Assembly: GCA_019359075.1 (NCBI GenBank)
Contig: JAHHIB010000012.1
Coordinates: 1 to 64,000 of the forward strand
Reading direction: 5' to 3'
Source of the DNA: Kalymmatonema hyalinum WJT4-NPBG1
GTDB taxonomy: Bacteria; Cyanobacteriota; Cyanobacteriia; Cyanobacteriales; Nostocaceae
Length of the DNA: 64,000 nt
The notes under the pieces were generated by a model. That model did not search any database, had not been told where the DNA came from, and saw only the letters and a program-made list of their open reading frames with translations. This document shows positions 1-8,367 of the stretch, one piece after another. The position numbers and the translations under genes are program-made. The first letter of the stretch is position 1; each line of letters starts with the position of its first letter.

Positions 1-124
1 CTGCTACTGCCTCCAGAGCTTCATCAGACAATTCTCCTTCAGCAATCTGCTCGATTGGCTCCTGCTCGAAATTGGCGCTAGTGTTCATAGCCTCAGAGAT
101 GACTTTCTTCAGTTCGTCTTGCAT
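1..124 (-). CDS. Class II lanthipeptide precursor, copy 1 (partial, leader only)
   Basis: The gene runs leftward out of the window. Only the leader is visible: 41 complete codons starting MQDELKKVISEA and ending just before the double-glycine cleavage site. Those 124 bases are identical to the leader of the next gene, so the two are a recent tandem duplication. An upstream in-frame ATG at 130 is possible, but GGAG sits at the right distance from the ATG at 124, as in copy 2. The modified core peptide lies outside the window and cannot be described. Confidence 0.8.
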   Translation of the reverse strand, partial: MQDELKKVISEAMNTSANFEQEPIEQIAEGELSDEALEAVA

Positions 125-191
125 TTTCATGTCTCCTATTTTCTAATTTGTTTCTGTCAATTGTGCTGTTACTGGCATTCTGAACTTAGGG

Positions 192-398
192 TTACACTAG
201 GTTGTTAGCGTTGCGAACATTAGTTGTGAACCAAATGCAGGGGGTTCTTTTGCTCCAATCACGACAAACACCACCTGCTACTGCCTCCAGAGCTTCATCA
301 GACAATTCTCCTTCAGCAATCTGCTCGATTGGCTCCTGCTCGAAATTGGCGCTAGTGTTCATAGCCTCAGAGATGACTTTCTTCAGTTCGTCTTGCAT
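192..398 (-). CDS. Class II lanthipeptide precursor, copy 2
   Basis: This 68-residue peptide has a 43-residue acidic leader ending ELSDEALEAVAGG, a classic double-glycine processing site. The core has 25 residues and begins VCRDWSKRTPC. It contains two cysteines (core positions 2 and 11), one serine and three threonines, so at most two lanthionine rings can form. It lies divergently from the LanM gene 275 bases away, and a C39 peptidase exporter that could cut after the GG is encoded at 12.4-14.6 kb. A GGAG ribosome binding site precedes the ATG. That it is a LanM substrate is inferred from leader type and neighbourhood. Confidence 0.85.
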   Translation of the reverse strand: MQDELKKVISEAMNTSANFEQEPIEQIAEGELSDEALEAVAGGVCRDWSKRTPCIWFTTNVRNANNLV

Positions 399-673
399 TT
401 TTCTATCTCCTATTTTCTAGTTTGTTTCTGTCAATTCAACCTTGACACTAACCAGAATAACGACACATAAACTAAAGCGTCAATTTGAATAATTTAGGAA
501 GAAAATCTAAAAAAATAGTAGTCAAATACAAGAGAATTTAAAGCGGTTTAAATAATTCTCAATATTAGCGAAAGAAATTGAATTGTGATTCTGAATTTGC
601 ATCTTCTAAACTAGAAATCTAAATATCAGTAGAAAAAACATTCTGAACTCAACTAAAAGTAGGATGCAAATAC

Positions 674-3600
674 ATGGAAGTTTTACAACAAGATTTACTC
701 AAAATAGTCGAGCAAGCCAGTACACTTGCTGAAAGATTGGGCAATTGCTTTGTTCTGGATGAGGCTGGAGACAACGACAAGCTAATTATGTCCCGCTTGA
801 AAGCGTGGTGTCAGGTTGTCGCACAAGGCAACCCAGAAAAGTTAGCCAAACGCCTCGTCTGGGATGGTTTGGATTCTGGCACTATTGTTAGGGTTCTCGG
901 TGCTGTCCGCCTCGCTAATGGACAACAACCGCCCGTTTGGGCAGAAACTTTGAGGGAAGTTCTGCAAGCAGACTTGGAAATGGGGGATGCGCGTGGATAC
1001 CGCTGTCTGAATCCTAAAGAGCCAATTCCCTTTGAAGAAGTTTATCTGCCCTTTATTCAAGTGGCGCGGCAGAAGCTGATTGCTAAGGTTAGTGACAGTT
1101 GGCAATTGCTGTCCGAAGCAGTCCACATCAGTCTGGAACGTCAACTGCTATTGAAGTTAGCATCTCTTTGCGCTCGGTCTTTAGAGCTTGAGTTTTCACG
1201 ATTTAAAACTGTGAAACAATCCGCTTCCATCTCCTTACCGGAACAGCAAGGTAGGTATTATAATGTGCAATACCAAACCTTTGTCAAAGATTTGAAAACA
1301 AAAGGATTGTTGTATTTTTTCCAGAAGTACAGCGTCCTAGCACGGCTAGTGGCGACGGCAATGGATTTTTGGGTGGAGGAAAAAGCGGAATTTCTTCAGC
1401 GATTAGCATTAGACTTGCCAACTATCCAGCAATCATTTCAAGAAGAGACGGGTCAGGTTGTTGAAATCCAAGGAAATTTCTCCGACTCTCATAATCGAGG
1501 ACGCTCAGTGATGGCTTTGACCTTCGCCTCGGGATTGAAGCTGGTATACAAACCTAGAGGGTTAGCCTTGGAAGCCGCGTATTTTCAGTTACTCGCTTGG
1601 TGTAATCAGCATTTTGTAGAGACGTTGTATCCAACGTCTCTACACCCGTTCAAGTTAGTCAAAGTTATTGACTACACCACCCACGGCTGGATGGAGTACG
1701 TGGAGCATTTGCCATGTGAAGATGAAGCAGCCGCACAGCGATACTACCAACGTGCCGGGATGCTTCTATGTCTACTCTACGTGCTGCAAGGGAATGACTG
1801 CCATGATGAAAATCTGATCGCCTGCGGAGAACATCCGGTGCTGGTAGACCTGGAAACCCTTGTACATCCTTGTGCTCGCGAGGTCAACCCTATAGAGGAG
1901 GTGGGAGCACAATCGCTAGCGAGTCAGCAATTTTTTCAAAATTCCGTGCTGCGGACTGGACTCCTGCCGAGATGGGAATTTGGAGCAGATGGAGGAACAG
2001 CGCACGACATTAGTGCTTTGGGAGGATTTGGCGAGCAGGAAACCCCTTTTCACATACCAAAGTGGCAGAATATCAATACTGACAACATGACACTGGGGTA
2101 TGAGCCTGGCATAATGCCATCCCAAGCCAATACACCTTTCCTTAATGGCATTACCTTATTACCCAATAATTACGTTAATGAAATCATAGATGGTTTCCGG
2201 CAGATGTATCAGTTCCTGGCGCAACGGCGAGAAGCGCTTTTGGCAACTGGTAGTCCTTTAGCAGTCCTGGCTCATCAAAGAGTACGGTTTTTGTTTCGCA
2301 ATACACAAGTCTACTCTCATGTTCTGGGTAAAACCCTCGACCCGAAGTTTCTACAGCATGGTATAGACCGCAGTATTGAACTGGATGTGTTAAGTCGGGC
2401 ATTTTTGGTAGCCGATGAGAAACCCTCCATCTGGTCAATACTTGGGGTGGAACTACAAGCAATGGAACAAATGGATATTCCTTATTTCATTGCTGACTCC
2501 AGTAGTGATGCTCTGACACTCAATTCAGACCTAATTGTTAAGGGATATTTCAGAAAACCCAGCTATAACCGGATGATTTCTTGTCTACAGCAGCTTAATG
2601 ATACAGATTTGGCTCAACAGATTGCAATTATTCGGGGTTCTTTTTACTCGCGGGTCGCTCGTGGAATGACTAGTAGCCTACCCACTGAGCGTGTTAGTGC
2701 TAGTTTAAATTTGGATGTAATCGCTCCCTTAACACCAGCACAACTGGTGCAGGAGGTAGTAGAGATTGCTCAAGAACTGCAACAACGAGCAATTTACGCC
2801 GCTGACGGTAGCGTTACCTGGATTGGCATGGGGTATCTGCCTAAGGCTGAGCGGATACAACTTCAGCCCTTGAGCGATGGTTTGTATGATGGTGTTTGCG
2901 GAGTCGCCTTATTTTTAGCGGCGTTGGCAAAAGTAACTGGTGACGCAGGATTTCGAGATTTAGCGCTGAGCGCCTTGCACGACCTGAAAAAAGTCTTGCA
3001 GGACAAAGACCCGAACTCTCAGCTTAGAATTATCAAGCGAATGGGTATCGGTGGAGGTACTGGATTAGGTTCTATAGTTTATACCTTAGTACGGGTCAGT
3101 CAGTTTCTGAATGAACCGGAGCTTTTGGATACTGCCAGTCTTGCAGCCTCATTTATAACTCAGGAAAGCATTGCGAACGATCGCTCTTTTGACACAATAG
3201 CAGGCGCAGCAGGGACAATACTAGGGTTACTACCTTTGTACCAAGCAAAGCCAAATCCAGCCATTCTCGATCAAGCCCAAGCCTTAGGTTATCACCTGCT
3301 AAATAACCGCACAAAGAGCGAGACTGGATTTAGAGCTTGGGCAACCCTAGAAGGCAAGTTAGCAACAGGAATTTCTCATGGTGCAGCCGGCATTGCCTAC
3401 GCTTTACTGCGATTGTACAAAACTACGCAAGACCCCGTTTTTCTGGAAGCAGCAGAAGAAGCGATCGCCTATGAACGCAGCGTCTTCTCACCGACTGACG
3501 GCAACTGGCCAGATGTGCGAAATTTTTCCCTCAATAAGAGTAAACTATCGTTTATGACGAGTTGGTGTCATGGTGCTCCTGGCATTGGTTTAGCCCGTTT

Positions 3601-3961
3601 GGGAAGTCTGCCTATACTTGATACAGCAGAAATTCGCCAAGAAATTGCAGTCGCCATCAACACGACTCAGCAATTTGGCTTACACAACATCGACCATCTG
3701 TGTTGCGGTAACTTTGGCAGAATGGAGGTGCTATTAGTAGGAGCTAGCAAGCTGTCGCGTCCGGATCTGTGGAATACTGTGCAAAAACAGGCAGCACGGG
3801 TTGTAGCAAGGGCAAAACAAGTTGGTAGTTTTTCTCTGTTTTCCGAACTTTCCGGAGATATTTACAACCCTGGTTTGTTTCAAGGCACCTCTGGGATCGG
3901 TTATGAACTCCTGAGGTTAGCATATCCGGAATCGCTTCCTTCAGTATTGTTGTGGGAGTAA
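674..3961 (+). CDS. lanM: Class II lanthionine synthetase LanM, ProcM-like CCG type
   Basis: The 1095-residue protein has the full LanM length. The N-terminal DUF4135 dehydratase/kinase-like domain (about residues 190-560) shows the lysine-bearing VYKPR motif and the catalytic-loop-like GNDCHDEN with VDLETL. The C-terminal LanC-like cyclase (about 715-1095) shows GVCGVA, GISHGAAG, SWCHGAPG and LCCGNFG. Zinc ligands read as Cys965, Cys1010 and Cys1011, a Cys-Cys-Cys set instead of the usual Cys-Cys-His, as in ProcM-type enzymes known for relaxed substrate choice. It should phosphorylate and eliminate Ser/Thr of the precursor, then add Cys to form (methyl)lanthionine. AGGA lies 9 bases before the ATG. 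A palindromic repeat is embedded in frame near 1615-1644. Confidence 0.95.
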   Translation: MEVLQQDLLKIVEQASTLAERLGNCFVLDEAGDNDKLIMSRLKAWCQVVAQGNPEKLAKRLVWDGLDSGTIVRVLGAVRLANGQQPPVWAETLREVLQADLEMGDARGYRCLNPKEPIPFEEVYLPFIQVARQKLIAKVSDSWQLLSEAVHISLERQLLLKLASLCARSLELEFSRFKTVKQSASISLPEQQGRYYNVQYQTFVKDLKTKGLLYFFQKYSVLARLVATAMDFWVEEKAEFLQRLALDLPTIQQSFQEETGQVVEIQGNFSDSHNRGRSVMALTFASGLKLVYKPRGLALEAAYFQLLAWCNQHFVETLYPTSLHPFKLVKVIDYTTHGWMEYVEHLPCEDEAAAQRYYQRAGMLLCLLYVLQGNDCHDENLIACGEHPVLVDLETLVHPCAREVNPIEEVGAQSLASQQFFQNSVLRTGLLPRWEFGADGGTAHDISALGGFGEQETPFHIPKWQNINTDNMTLGYEPGIMPSQANTPFLNGITLLPNNYVNEIIDGFRQMYQFLAQRREALLATGSPLAVLAHQRVRFLFRNTQVYSHVLGKTLDPKFLQHGIDRSIELDVLSRAFLVADEKPSIWSILGVELQAMEQMDIPYFIADSSSDALTLNSDLIVKGYFRKPSYNRMISCLQQLNDTDLAQQIAIIRGSFYSRVARGMTSSLPTERVSASLNLDVIAPLTPAQLVQEVVEIAQELQQRAIYAADGSVTWIGMGYLPKAERIQLQPLSDGLYDGVCGVALFLAALAKVTGDAGFRDLALSALHDLKKVLQDKDPNSQLRIIKRMGIGGGTGLGSIVYTLVRVSQFLNEPELLDTASLAASFITQESIANDRSFDTIAGAAGTILGLLPLYQAKPNPAILDQAQALGYHLLNNRTKSETGFRAWATLEGKLATGISHGAAGIAYALLRLYKTTQDPVFLEAAEEAIAYERSVFSPTDGNWPDVRNFSLNKSKLSFMTSWCHGAPGIGLARLGSLPILDTAEIRQEIAVAINTTQQFGLHNIDHLCCGNFGRMEVLLVGASKLSRPDLWNTVQKQAARVVARAKQVGSFSLFSELSGDIYNPGLFQGTSGIGYELLRLAYPESLPSVLLWE
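1615..1644. repeat. Perfect 13-bp inverted repeat inside lanM
   Basis: The arms 1615-1627 (TGTAGAGACGTTG) and 1632-1644 are exact reverse complements around a 4-base loop. The unit encodes part of the stretch HFVETLYPTSLHP in the dehydratase domain without breaking the frame. A related but imperfect unit lies at 16137-16172 between two export genes. This resembles the dispersed GTAGAGACG palindromes of cyanobacterial intergenic DNA. Confidence 0.8.
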
Positions 3962-4120
3962 ACAGCGATCGTTTCATCCTCGCCATTCTAACAGAAGCCG
4001 CTCAAGCGGCTTTTACGCGTACGCACGCTTTTATCTATACCAAGTAGAACCCAAAGAATTGCGAGTCTGACCGAAACATTGTGCATTGTTGTCGCACGTT
4101 ACTTTCTTTATGCTGCTGCT

Positions 4121-5140
4121 ATGAATTACTGGCTGAACACTCAATCCCATCCTGTCCGCTTTTTGCTTTACTTAGAATGGGGGTTGCTATTAATCGCAAT
4201 CGCTCTTTGGGCGGTTCCGTCTGCGAGCATCGCCTTCTCCTTGGGAGACGCTACCGCATTGGCGGAGCCTGTCCGCAGGACTTACGGCACTGCTCAAGGT
4301 GCAATCGCAGCTCTTTCCCTAGAGTCTCTGTTAGTGCCGCAACTATGGCAGCACAAGGCACTCGAACTGTTCATGCTGGCTGTGTTTGCATTGATCGGTG
4401 GCATATTACCCAGTGGTAGATTTGCTGCCAAAATGCTGTACATTGGCATACAGTTCAGTTTAGTTTTGGCATGGCTGGCTTTAAGTGGACAGGTGTGGCT
4501 GTTGCCAGTTCTGTTGCTCATCGTCGTGATTCGCAGTTGCTTTTTGTTACCATTGCTCGGGCGTTGGGCAATGGCAGGGTTTGTTTTGGCAATTATGTTA
4601 CTTACAAGAGTGCAACAGCTTGGCAGCAGTCACACACCTGCGTTGTTCAATCAGTCCCCACAACATTGGTTGAGCCAGTGGAGTGATATTTTCTGGTTTG
4701 GGATTGTGCTGTTGCTACTGATGCAGTTGATGCAGTACGTGCTGGTAGTGCAACAGATGCAACAGCAACTAGCGCGTGAGCAACAACGATGGCAACAGTA
4801 TAACGAACAACAGGAAGAACTCACCACACTCCAAGCACACCACCGCGTCGCTTATGAAAGCTATGACGCGTTGGGACACGCGTTGATTGCCATCAATATT
4901 CAGTTACAAAGCGCCCTAAAACTCTGGTCTATCGACCCTAGTCAAGCGCAAAAGTTTTTGGCACAAGCCCAACGCTTAGGAGTCACGACGATGCAAGAGA
5001 TTCGCAATTCTGTTCGTGTACTACGCATCTATCATAGTGTACCACCACCACGACCAGAACTGTCCTGTGAAACGAAAGATCAAGACACCTCTGAAAATAA
5101 GGCAGAAGGCACTTATGTTGAAGGGGTGAGGGCTTGTTAA
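4121..5140 (+). CDS. Degenerate membrane sensor kinase (HisKA_3-like, no ATPase domain)
   Basis: From ATG 4121 the protein has 339 residues (an in-frame TTG exists at 4079). It has about six hydrophobic segments, a short coiled coil rich in Q, and then a HisKA_3-like dimerisation helix (DALGHALIAINIQLQSALKLW). In NarL/DegS-family kinases the phospho-acceptor sits in an E-[IL]-H-D motif; here that motif reads ESYD, so His is replaced by Tyr248. No HATPase domain follows before the stop. The protein therefore cannot autophosphorylate in the usual way. It may be a decaying kinase or a membrane dimerisation and signalling subunit. A repeat-like insert lies near its N terminus. Confidence 0.7.
   Translation: MNYWLNTQSHPVRFLLYLEWGLLLIAIALWAVPSASIAFSLGDATALAEPVRRTYGTAQGAIAALSLESLLVPQLWQHKALELFMLAVFALIGGILPSGRFAAKMLYIGIQFSLVLAWLALSGQVWLLPVLLLIVVIRSCFLLPLLGRWAMAGFVLAIMLLTRVQQLGSSHTPALFNQSPQHWLSQWSDIFWFGIVLLLLMQLMQYVLVVQQMQQQLAREQQRWQQYNEQQEELTTLQAHHRVAYESYDALGHALIAINIQLQSALKLWSIDPSQAQKFLAQAQRLGVTTMQEIRNSVRVLRIYHSVPPPRPELSCETKDQDTSENKAEGTYVEGVRAC
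4218..4287. repeat. Small palindromic repeat inserted in frame in the pseudo-kinase gene
   Basis: The stretch contains two small hairpins, TCTCC-TTG-GGAGA and GCGGA-GCCTG-TCCGC, in the arrangement of a common cyanobacterial dispersed repeat. It encodes a hydrophilic insert (about SASIAFSLGDATALAEPVRR) between two hydrophobic stretches, so it was accepted without a frameshift. Confidence 0.5.
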
Positions 5141-5783
5141 AACTTGTTAGAACTCGTTCCAAGTCTCTGACTTGGAATGCCTTAAGTGAGACAGAGTCTC
5201 ACAATCACACAGCTGCTAGAGGCAGAGCCTCTAATAATGCATTACCATGCAGAGCATGGTAACAAGGAAAAAGCTCTCCAGCACTAGTTTTCGCCTTAAG
5301 TTGACACGCTTTGGGCTAGACGAAAAATTTAATGTTATTTAAGCACTAAGTATGAGCCGCAAAGTGCTTTATTTTTGATAAAAAGCCCATAATAAAATGT
5401 AACTTTATTTCGATGTTTTGTGCTTCATCGTGGTTTATACGGATAGGTGCAAGATATCAGGTAGTAGGTTTTCCGATACGTTGATAACAATAGCTGCGAC
5501 CTCTTTTGACCTTAGTCGTAGCTATTTTTACCTATTGACTTAACTTTAGTCGAAGGGAATGTGTCTATTTGGTTGTAGGATTCAAGACGTTTTTCAGATG
5601 TTTGTGACTGGTTGAATCTCTACGATGAATACAGTTCCTAAAAGACAGAAAAAGTTGTATTAAACCTATAGCCTACTGGCAATACAACTGAAAAAAAATA
5701 ATACTAATTTTTTATCTAAGAGGAGCGATCGCTTACCTTAACATCGGTAGGACATTTTCCTATAGATAAAAACAAGAAAAGCA
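5141..5783. other. Gene-free interval with dispersed repeats
   Basis: No credible gene is present in these 643 bases. Around 5150-5275 there are short imperfect palindromes of the AGGCAGAGCCT type common in Nostocales. At 5579-5638 lies one member of a 60-bp repeat pair. A HIP1 site lies near 5725. The last 100 bases presumably carry the promoter of the DUF3365 gene, but no confident -10/-35 pair was assigned. Confidence 0.6.
5579..5638 (+). repeat. 60-bp dispersed repeat, copy A
   Basis: The first 25 bases (starting GATTCAAGACGTTTTTCAG) are identical to the reverse complement of 17843-17867. The last 18 bases differ at one position from the reverse complement of 17808-17825. The middle is more diverged. 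The two copies face opposite ways and bracket the lanthipeptide export region. Confidence 0.7.
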
Positions 5784-6872
5784 ATGAGAGGTCATTCTAA
5801 GCTTGCTACAAAATTTACCTTGCTCCTTTCGCTAGTTTTTATAGGGGCTATCTTAATGAGTGGTTTTGCTTTATCAAAGGCACTTGAGCAAAGAGCTGAA
5901 GATGAAATAAATTATCGGGGGCAGATTCTCATACAAATGATAAATTCAGTAAGAGAGTATAGTGCTACCCACATAACTACTCTATTAGCATCTAACTTAG
6001 AAAATCAAGAAAATTTTATTCCCGAAACCATACCAAGTTTCGCAGCTAGAGAGGTATTTGAAAATCTACGCAAAAACAAAGAATATACAGATTACTTTTA
6101 CAAAGACGCCACAATCAACCCGACAAATACAAGGGATAAAGCTGATGAATTTGAAATTAAACTTATAGAGCGCTTTGGTAAGGAACCAGAGTTGAAAACC
6201 TTATCAGGTTTTCGGAATCTGTATGGAGACAAATTATTTTATAGCGCCCGTCCGTTTGTTCTTAAAGACTCAGCTTGTCTTCGCTGTCATGGCATTCCAG
6301 AAACAGCCCCTAAGAATCATTTAGAAACCTATGGAACAGAGAATGGTTTTGGGTGGAAGCTCAATGAAATTATTGCTACTCAAATTGTTTATTTTCCTGT
6401 CAAGGAAGTTTTTGACAGAGTTTCTCAAGCTTTTTTCTTATTTATCGCAATTTTCACTAGTATTTTTACCCTGGTCATTCTTACATTTAATCATTTGCTA
6501 AAGCGAAACGTTATCCAACCCCTCAAACCAATGGCGCAGCTGGCTCAAAAAATTAGCACTGATACATTTGTTTATAACCGGACTGAGATGTTTGAACTCA
6601 GAAGCTTGGTGGCGATCGCTAAGCGCACCGACGAGTTAGGACAGTTGGGACAAGTTTTCCTGAGAATGGTTCATGAAGTCTACACTCGTGAGCAACGCTT
6701 GAAAAAACAGATGCAAGAACTCAGCATCCAGATTGACGAAACCAAGAGAACTCGTCAAGTGGCTGAAATCGTTGATGCAGAATACTTTCAAAATTTAAGT
6801 GTACAGGCAAAAGAAATTAGAAAAAAATGGGCAGAATCTGATTCATCAACAACAATTCATGAACAACAGTAA
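5784..6872 (+). CDS. Membrane c-type heme sensor, DUF3365 (Tll0287-like) plus HAMP
   Basis: The 362-residue protein begins with a transmembrane helix (about 12-32). A periplasmic DUF3365 domain carries a CxxCH heme-binding motif at residues 165-169 (CLRCH). A second membrane helix (about 215-240) follows, then a HAMP-like linker and a short coiled C terminus. Family members bind a single c-type heme and are thought to sense redox state or gases. No kinase or cyclase output domain is attached, so output must go through a partner. The ParA-like ATPase lies 111 bases downstream on the same strand, which suggests co-transcription. Confidence 0.85.
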   Translation: MRGHSKLATKFTLLLSLVFIGAILMSGFALSKALEQRAEDEINYRGQILIQMINSVREYSATHITTLLASNLENQENFIPETIPSFAAREVFENLRKNKEYTDYFYKDATINPTNTRDKADEFEIKLIERFGKEPELKTLSGFRNLYGDKLFYSARPFVLKDSACLRCHGIPETAPKNHLETYGTENGFGWKLNEIIATQIVYFPVKEVFDRVSQAFFLFIAIFTSIFTLVILTFNHLLKRNVIQPLKPMAQLAQKISTDTFVYNRTEMFELRSLVAIAKRTDELGQLGQVFLRMVHEVYTREQRLKKQMQELSIQIDETKRTRQVAEIVDAEYFQNLSVQAKEIRKKWAESDSSTTIHEQQ

Positions 6873-6983
6873 TACCAATTCACTTTTTGGTTGAAATACA
6901 TAACCCCTTCTCATCTCCCTCATCTTCCTCATCCCCCTCATCCCCTAACCCTTAATCTCAACTTTTATCTTTGGAAATACATT

Positions 6984-7799
6984 ATGTCTAAAGTTGTATC
7001 CGTCCATTCATTCCGTGGTGGAACTGGCAAATCAAACGTAACTGCTAACCTAGCAACTATCATCGCTCGCTCTGGACAACGGGTTGGCATTGTCGATACC
7101 GACATCCAATCGCCTGGAATCCACGTCCTTTTTGGTCTCAATGAGGAAAAGATAGGCTACACTTTGAATGATTATCTGTGGGGACGCTGTGCCATTGAAG
7201 ATGCAGCCTACGATGTCACCCCACTTCTCAAGACGAGCCACAAAAGCGCTGCGATCAGGGGTAGTATTTATCTGATTCCCTCCAGTATCAAGACTGGCGA
7301 AATATCCCGGATACTGCGTGAGGGATACGACGCACGCCTGCTCAACGAGGGTTTGGGCAATCTCAGCCGCCGTTTGAAACTGGATTACTTGTTGATTGAT
7401 ACTCACCCTGGTATTAACGAAGAAACCCTGCTCTCTATCATTCTTTCCGATGTCCTAGTCATTATTCTGCGTCCAGACCACCAGGATTACCAGGGTACGG
7501 CTGTAACTGTAGATGTTGCTCGCAAATTAGAGGTGCCTAAAATGCTGTTGGTGGTCAACAAGGTACTGCCAGCTATCAATTCTCAGGCTTTATCGCAACA
7601 GGTGCAAAGAACTTACAACACAACTGTGGCTAGCGTTCTACCTGTGTGTGAAGAGATGTTTCAATTGGGTAGCAGCGATGTTTTCTCTCTGTGCTACCCG
7701 AATCATCCTTGGACGCAGGGGGTGAGTGCGATCGCAAAGCACATCGTTCAAAACAAAATAACAAGTTTATTCGGGCAGAATGGTTATCTAAAATTTTGA
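6984..7799 (+). CDS. MinD/ParA-family ATPase
   Basis: From ATG 6984 the protein has 271 residues. It starts MSKVVSVHSFRGGTGKSN, a deviant Walker A (P-loop) with Arg where the signature Lys usually stands. Other family features are VDTDIQSPGIH (Walker A') and LLIDTHPGINEETL (Walker B). The longer frame back to 6891 adds only low-complexity Pro/His residues and lacks family similarity. ParA-type ATPases act as membrane- or DNA-bound spatial switches. Here the gene follows the heme sensor and may position or gate the export system, which is inference from context. Confidence 0.85.
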   Translation: MSKVVSVHSFRGGTGKSNVTANLATIIARSGQRVGIVDTDIQSPGIHVLFGLNEEKIGYTLNDYLWGRCAIEDAAYDVTPLLKTSHKSAAIRGSIYLIPSSIKTGEISRILREGYDARLLNEGLGNLSRRLKLDYLLIDTHPGINEETLLSIILSDVLVIILRPDHQDYQGTAVTVDVARKLEVPKMLLVVNKVLPAINSQALSQQVQRTYNTTVASVLPVCEEMFQLGSSDVFSLCYPNHPWTQGVSAIAKHIVQNKITSLFGQNGYLKF

Positions 7800-8137
7800 C
7801 CTTTTTGTATCCCCAAATTAAAAATGTCTCGGCGGTGCTGCATCTGCTCATTTCTCCTCTGAAATTCGAGCGTATACGGCCTGCTGAATCGCTTAAGGTC
7901 CTGTGTTTCCTTCAGCTCGTCCTTAAGGTTGACATTAAAACTTTGAATTTGCTGGTTAATACGTGTTCGTAGTATTTTCTCTTGGTCTAATCCAGTTGTT
8001 TTTGGTTGTGCCAACACAGTGGCAGGTGTAAGAGCCAAAGACATTGCGAATAATACTGCTGCTACCCTCATTCTTGCCACCCTGATTCGCGTCTTTTCAT
8101 TGTAGCTAAAAGCTTTTGTGTGAGGCTTATAGGGCAT
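7784..8137 (-). CDS. Small exported hypothetical protein
   Basis: A protein of up to 117 residues has a clear signal peptide (MRVAAVLFAMSLALTPATVLA, cleavage before QP). A short charged, probably helical mature part of about 75 residues is rich in Q, R and K. An internal Met at residue 23 starts the signal peptide and may be the true start. The gene converges on the ParA-like gene and overlaps its 3' end by 16 bases. No family was recognised. Confidence 0.55.
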   Translation of the reverse strand: MPYKPHTKAFSYNEKTRIRVARMRVAAVLFAMSLALTPATVLAQPKTTGLDQEKILRTRINQQIQSFNVNLKDELKETQDLKRFSRPYTLEFQRRNEQMQHRRDIFNLGIQKGQNFR

Positions 8138-8367
8138 TGCTCAAGAGGCATATTTTTGGGTTTATCTTTGGATACATCTTGAGGGGAGCGGTTTTTTGAA
8201 GTGTAGCGTAATTGTTGCTCTGATAGCCAGTGCACTCGCAGGCTAACTCGGTTGTTGCTGCCAGCCATTCATTAAATTGTTCTAAAATAACTCCTCACTT
8301 CTGGGGGACGGGGAAATAATGAAAAGATGCGTCCTCATGAAAGCAGGCATGACACGGAGAGAAAAAA

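Larger units (their letters stand above)
1..437. repeat. Tandem duplication of lanthipeptide leader plus 5' flank
   Basis: Bases 1-124 match 275-398 exactly, at an offset of 274. The upstream flank (to about 162 and 437) is near-identical, including the ribosome binding site region. Similarity is lost just upstream of that. Leader conservation with diversification of cores is typical of precursor arrays served by one promiscuous synthetase. Confidence 0.85.

Noticed and set aside
6891-6983. Extended N terminus for the ParA-like ATPase
   Set aside because: The extension is His/Pro low-complexity sequence from a CATC-rich repeat; the family start is at 6984.
8068-8268. 66-codon minus-strand frame overlapping the small exported protein
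   Set aside because: It overlaps in another frame the better supported signal-peptide gene and shows no family features.
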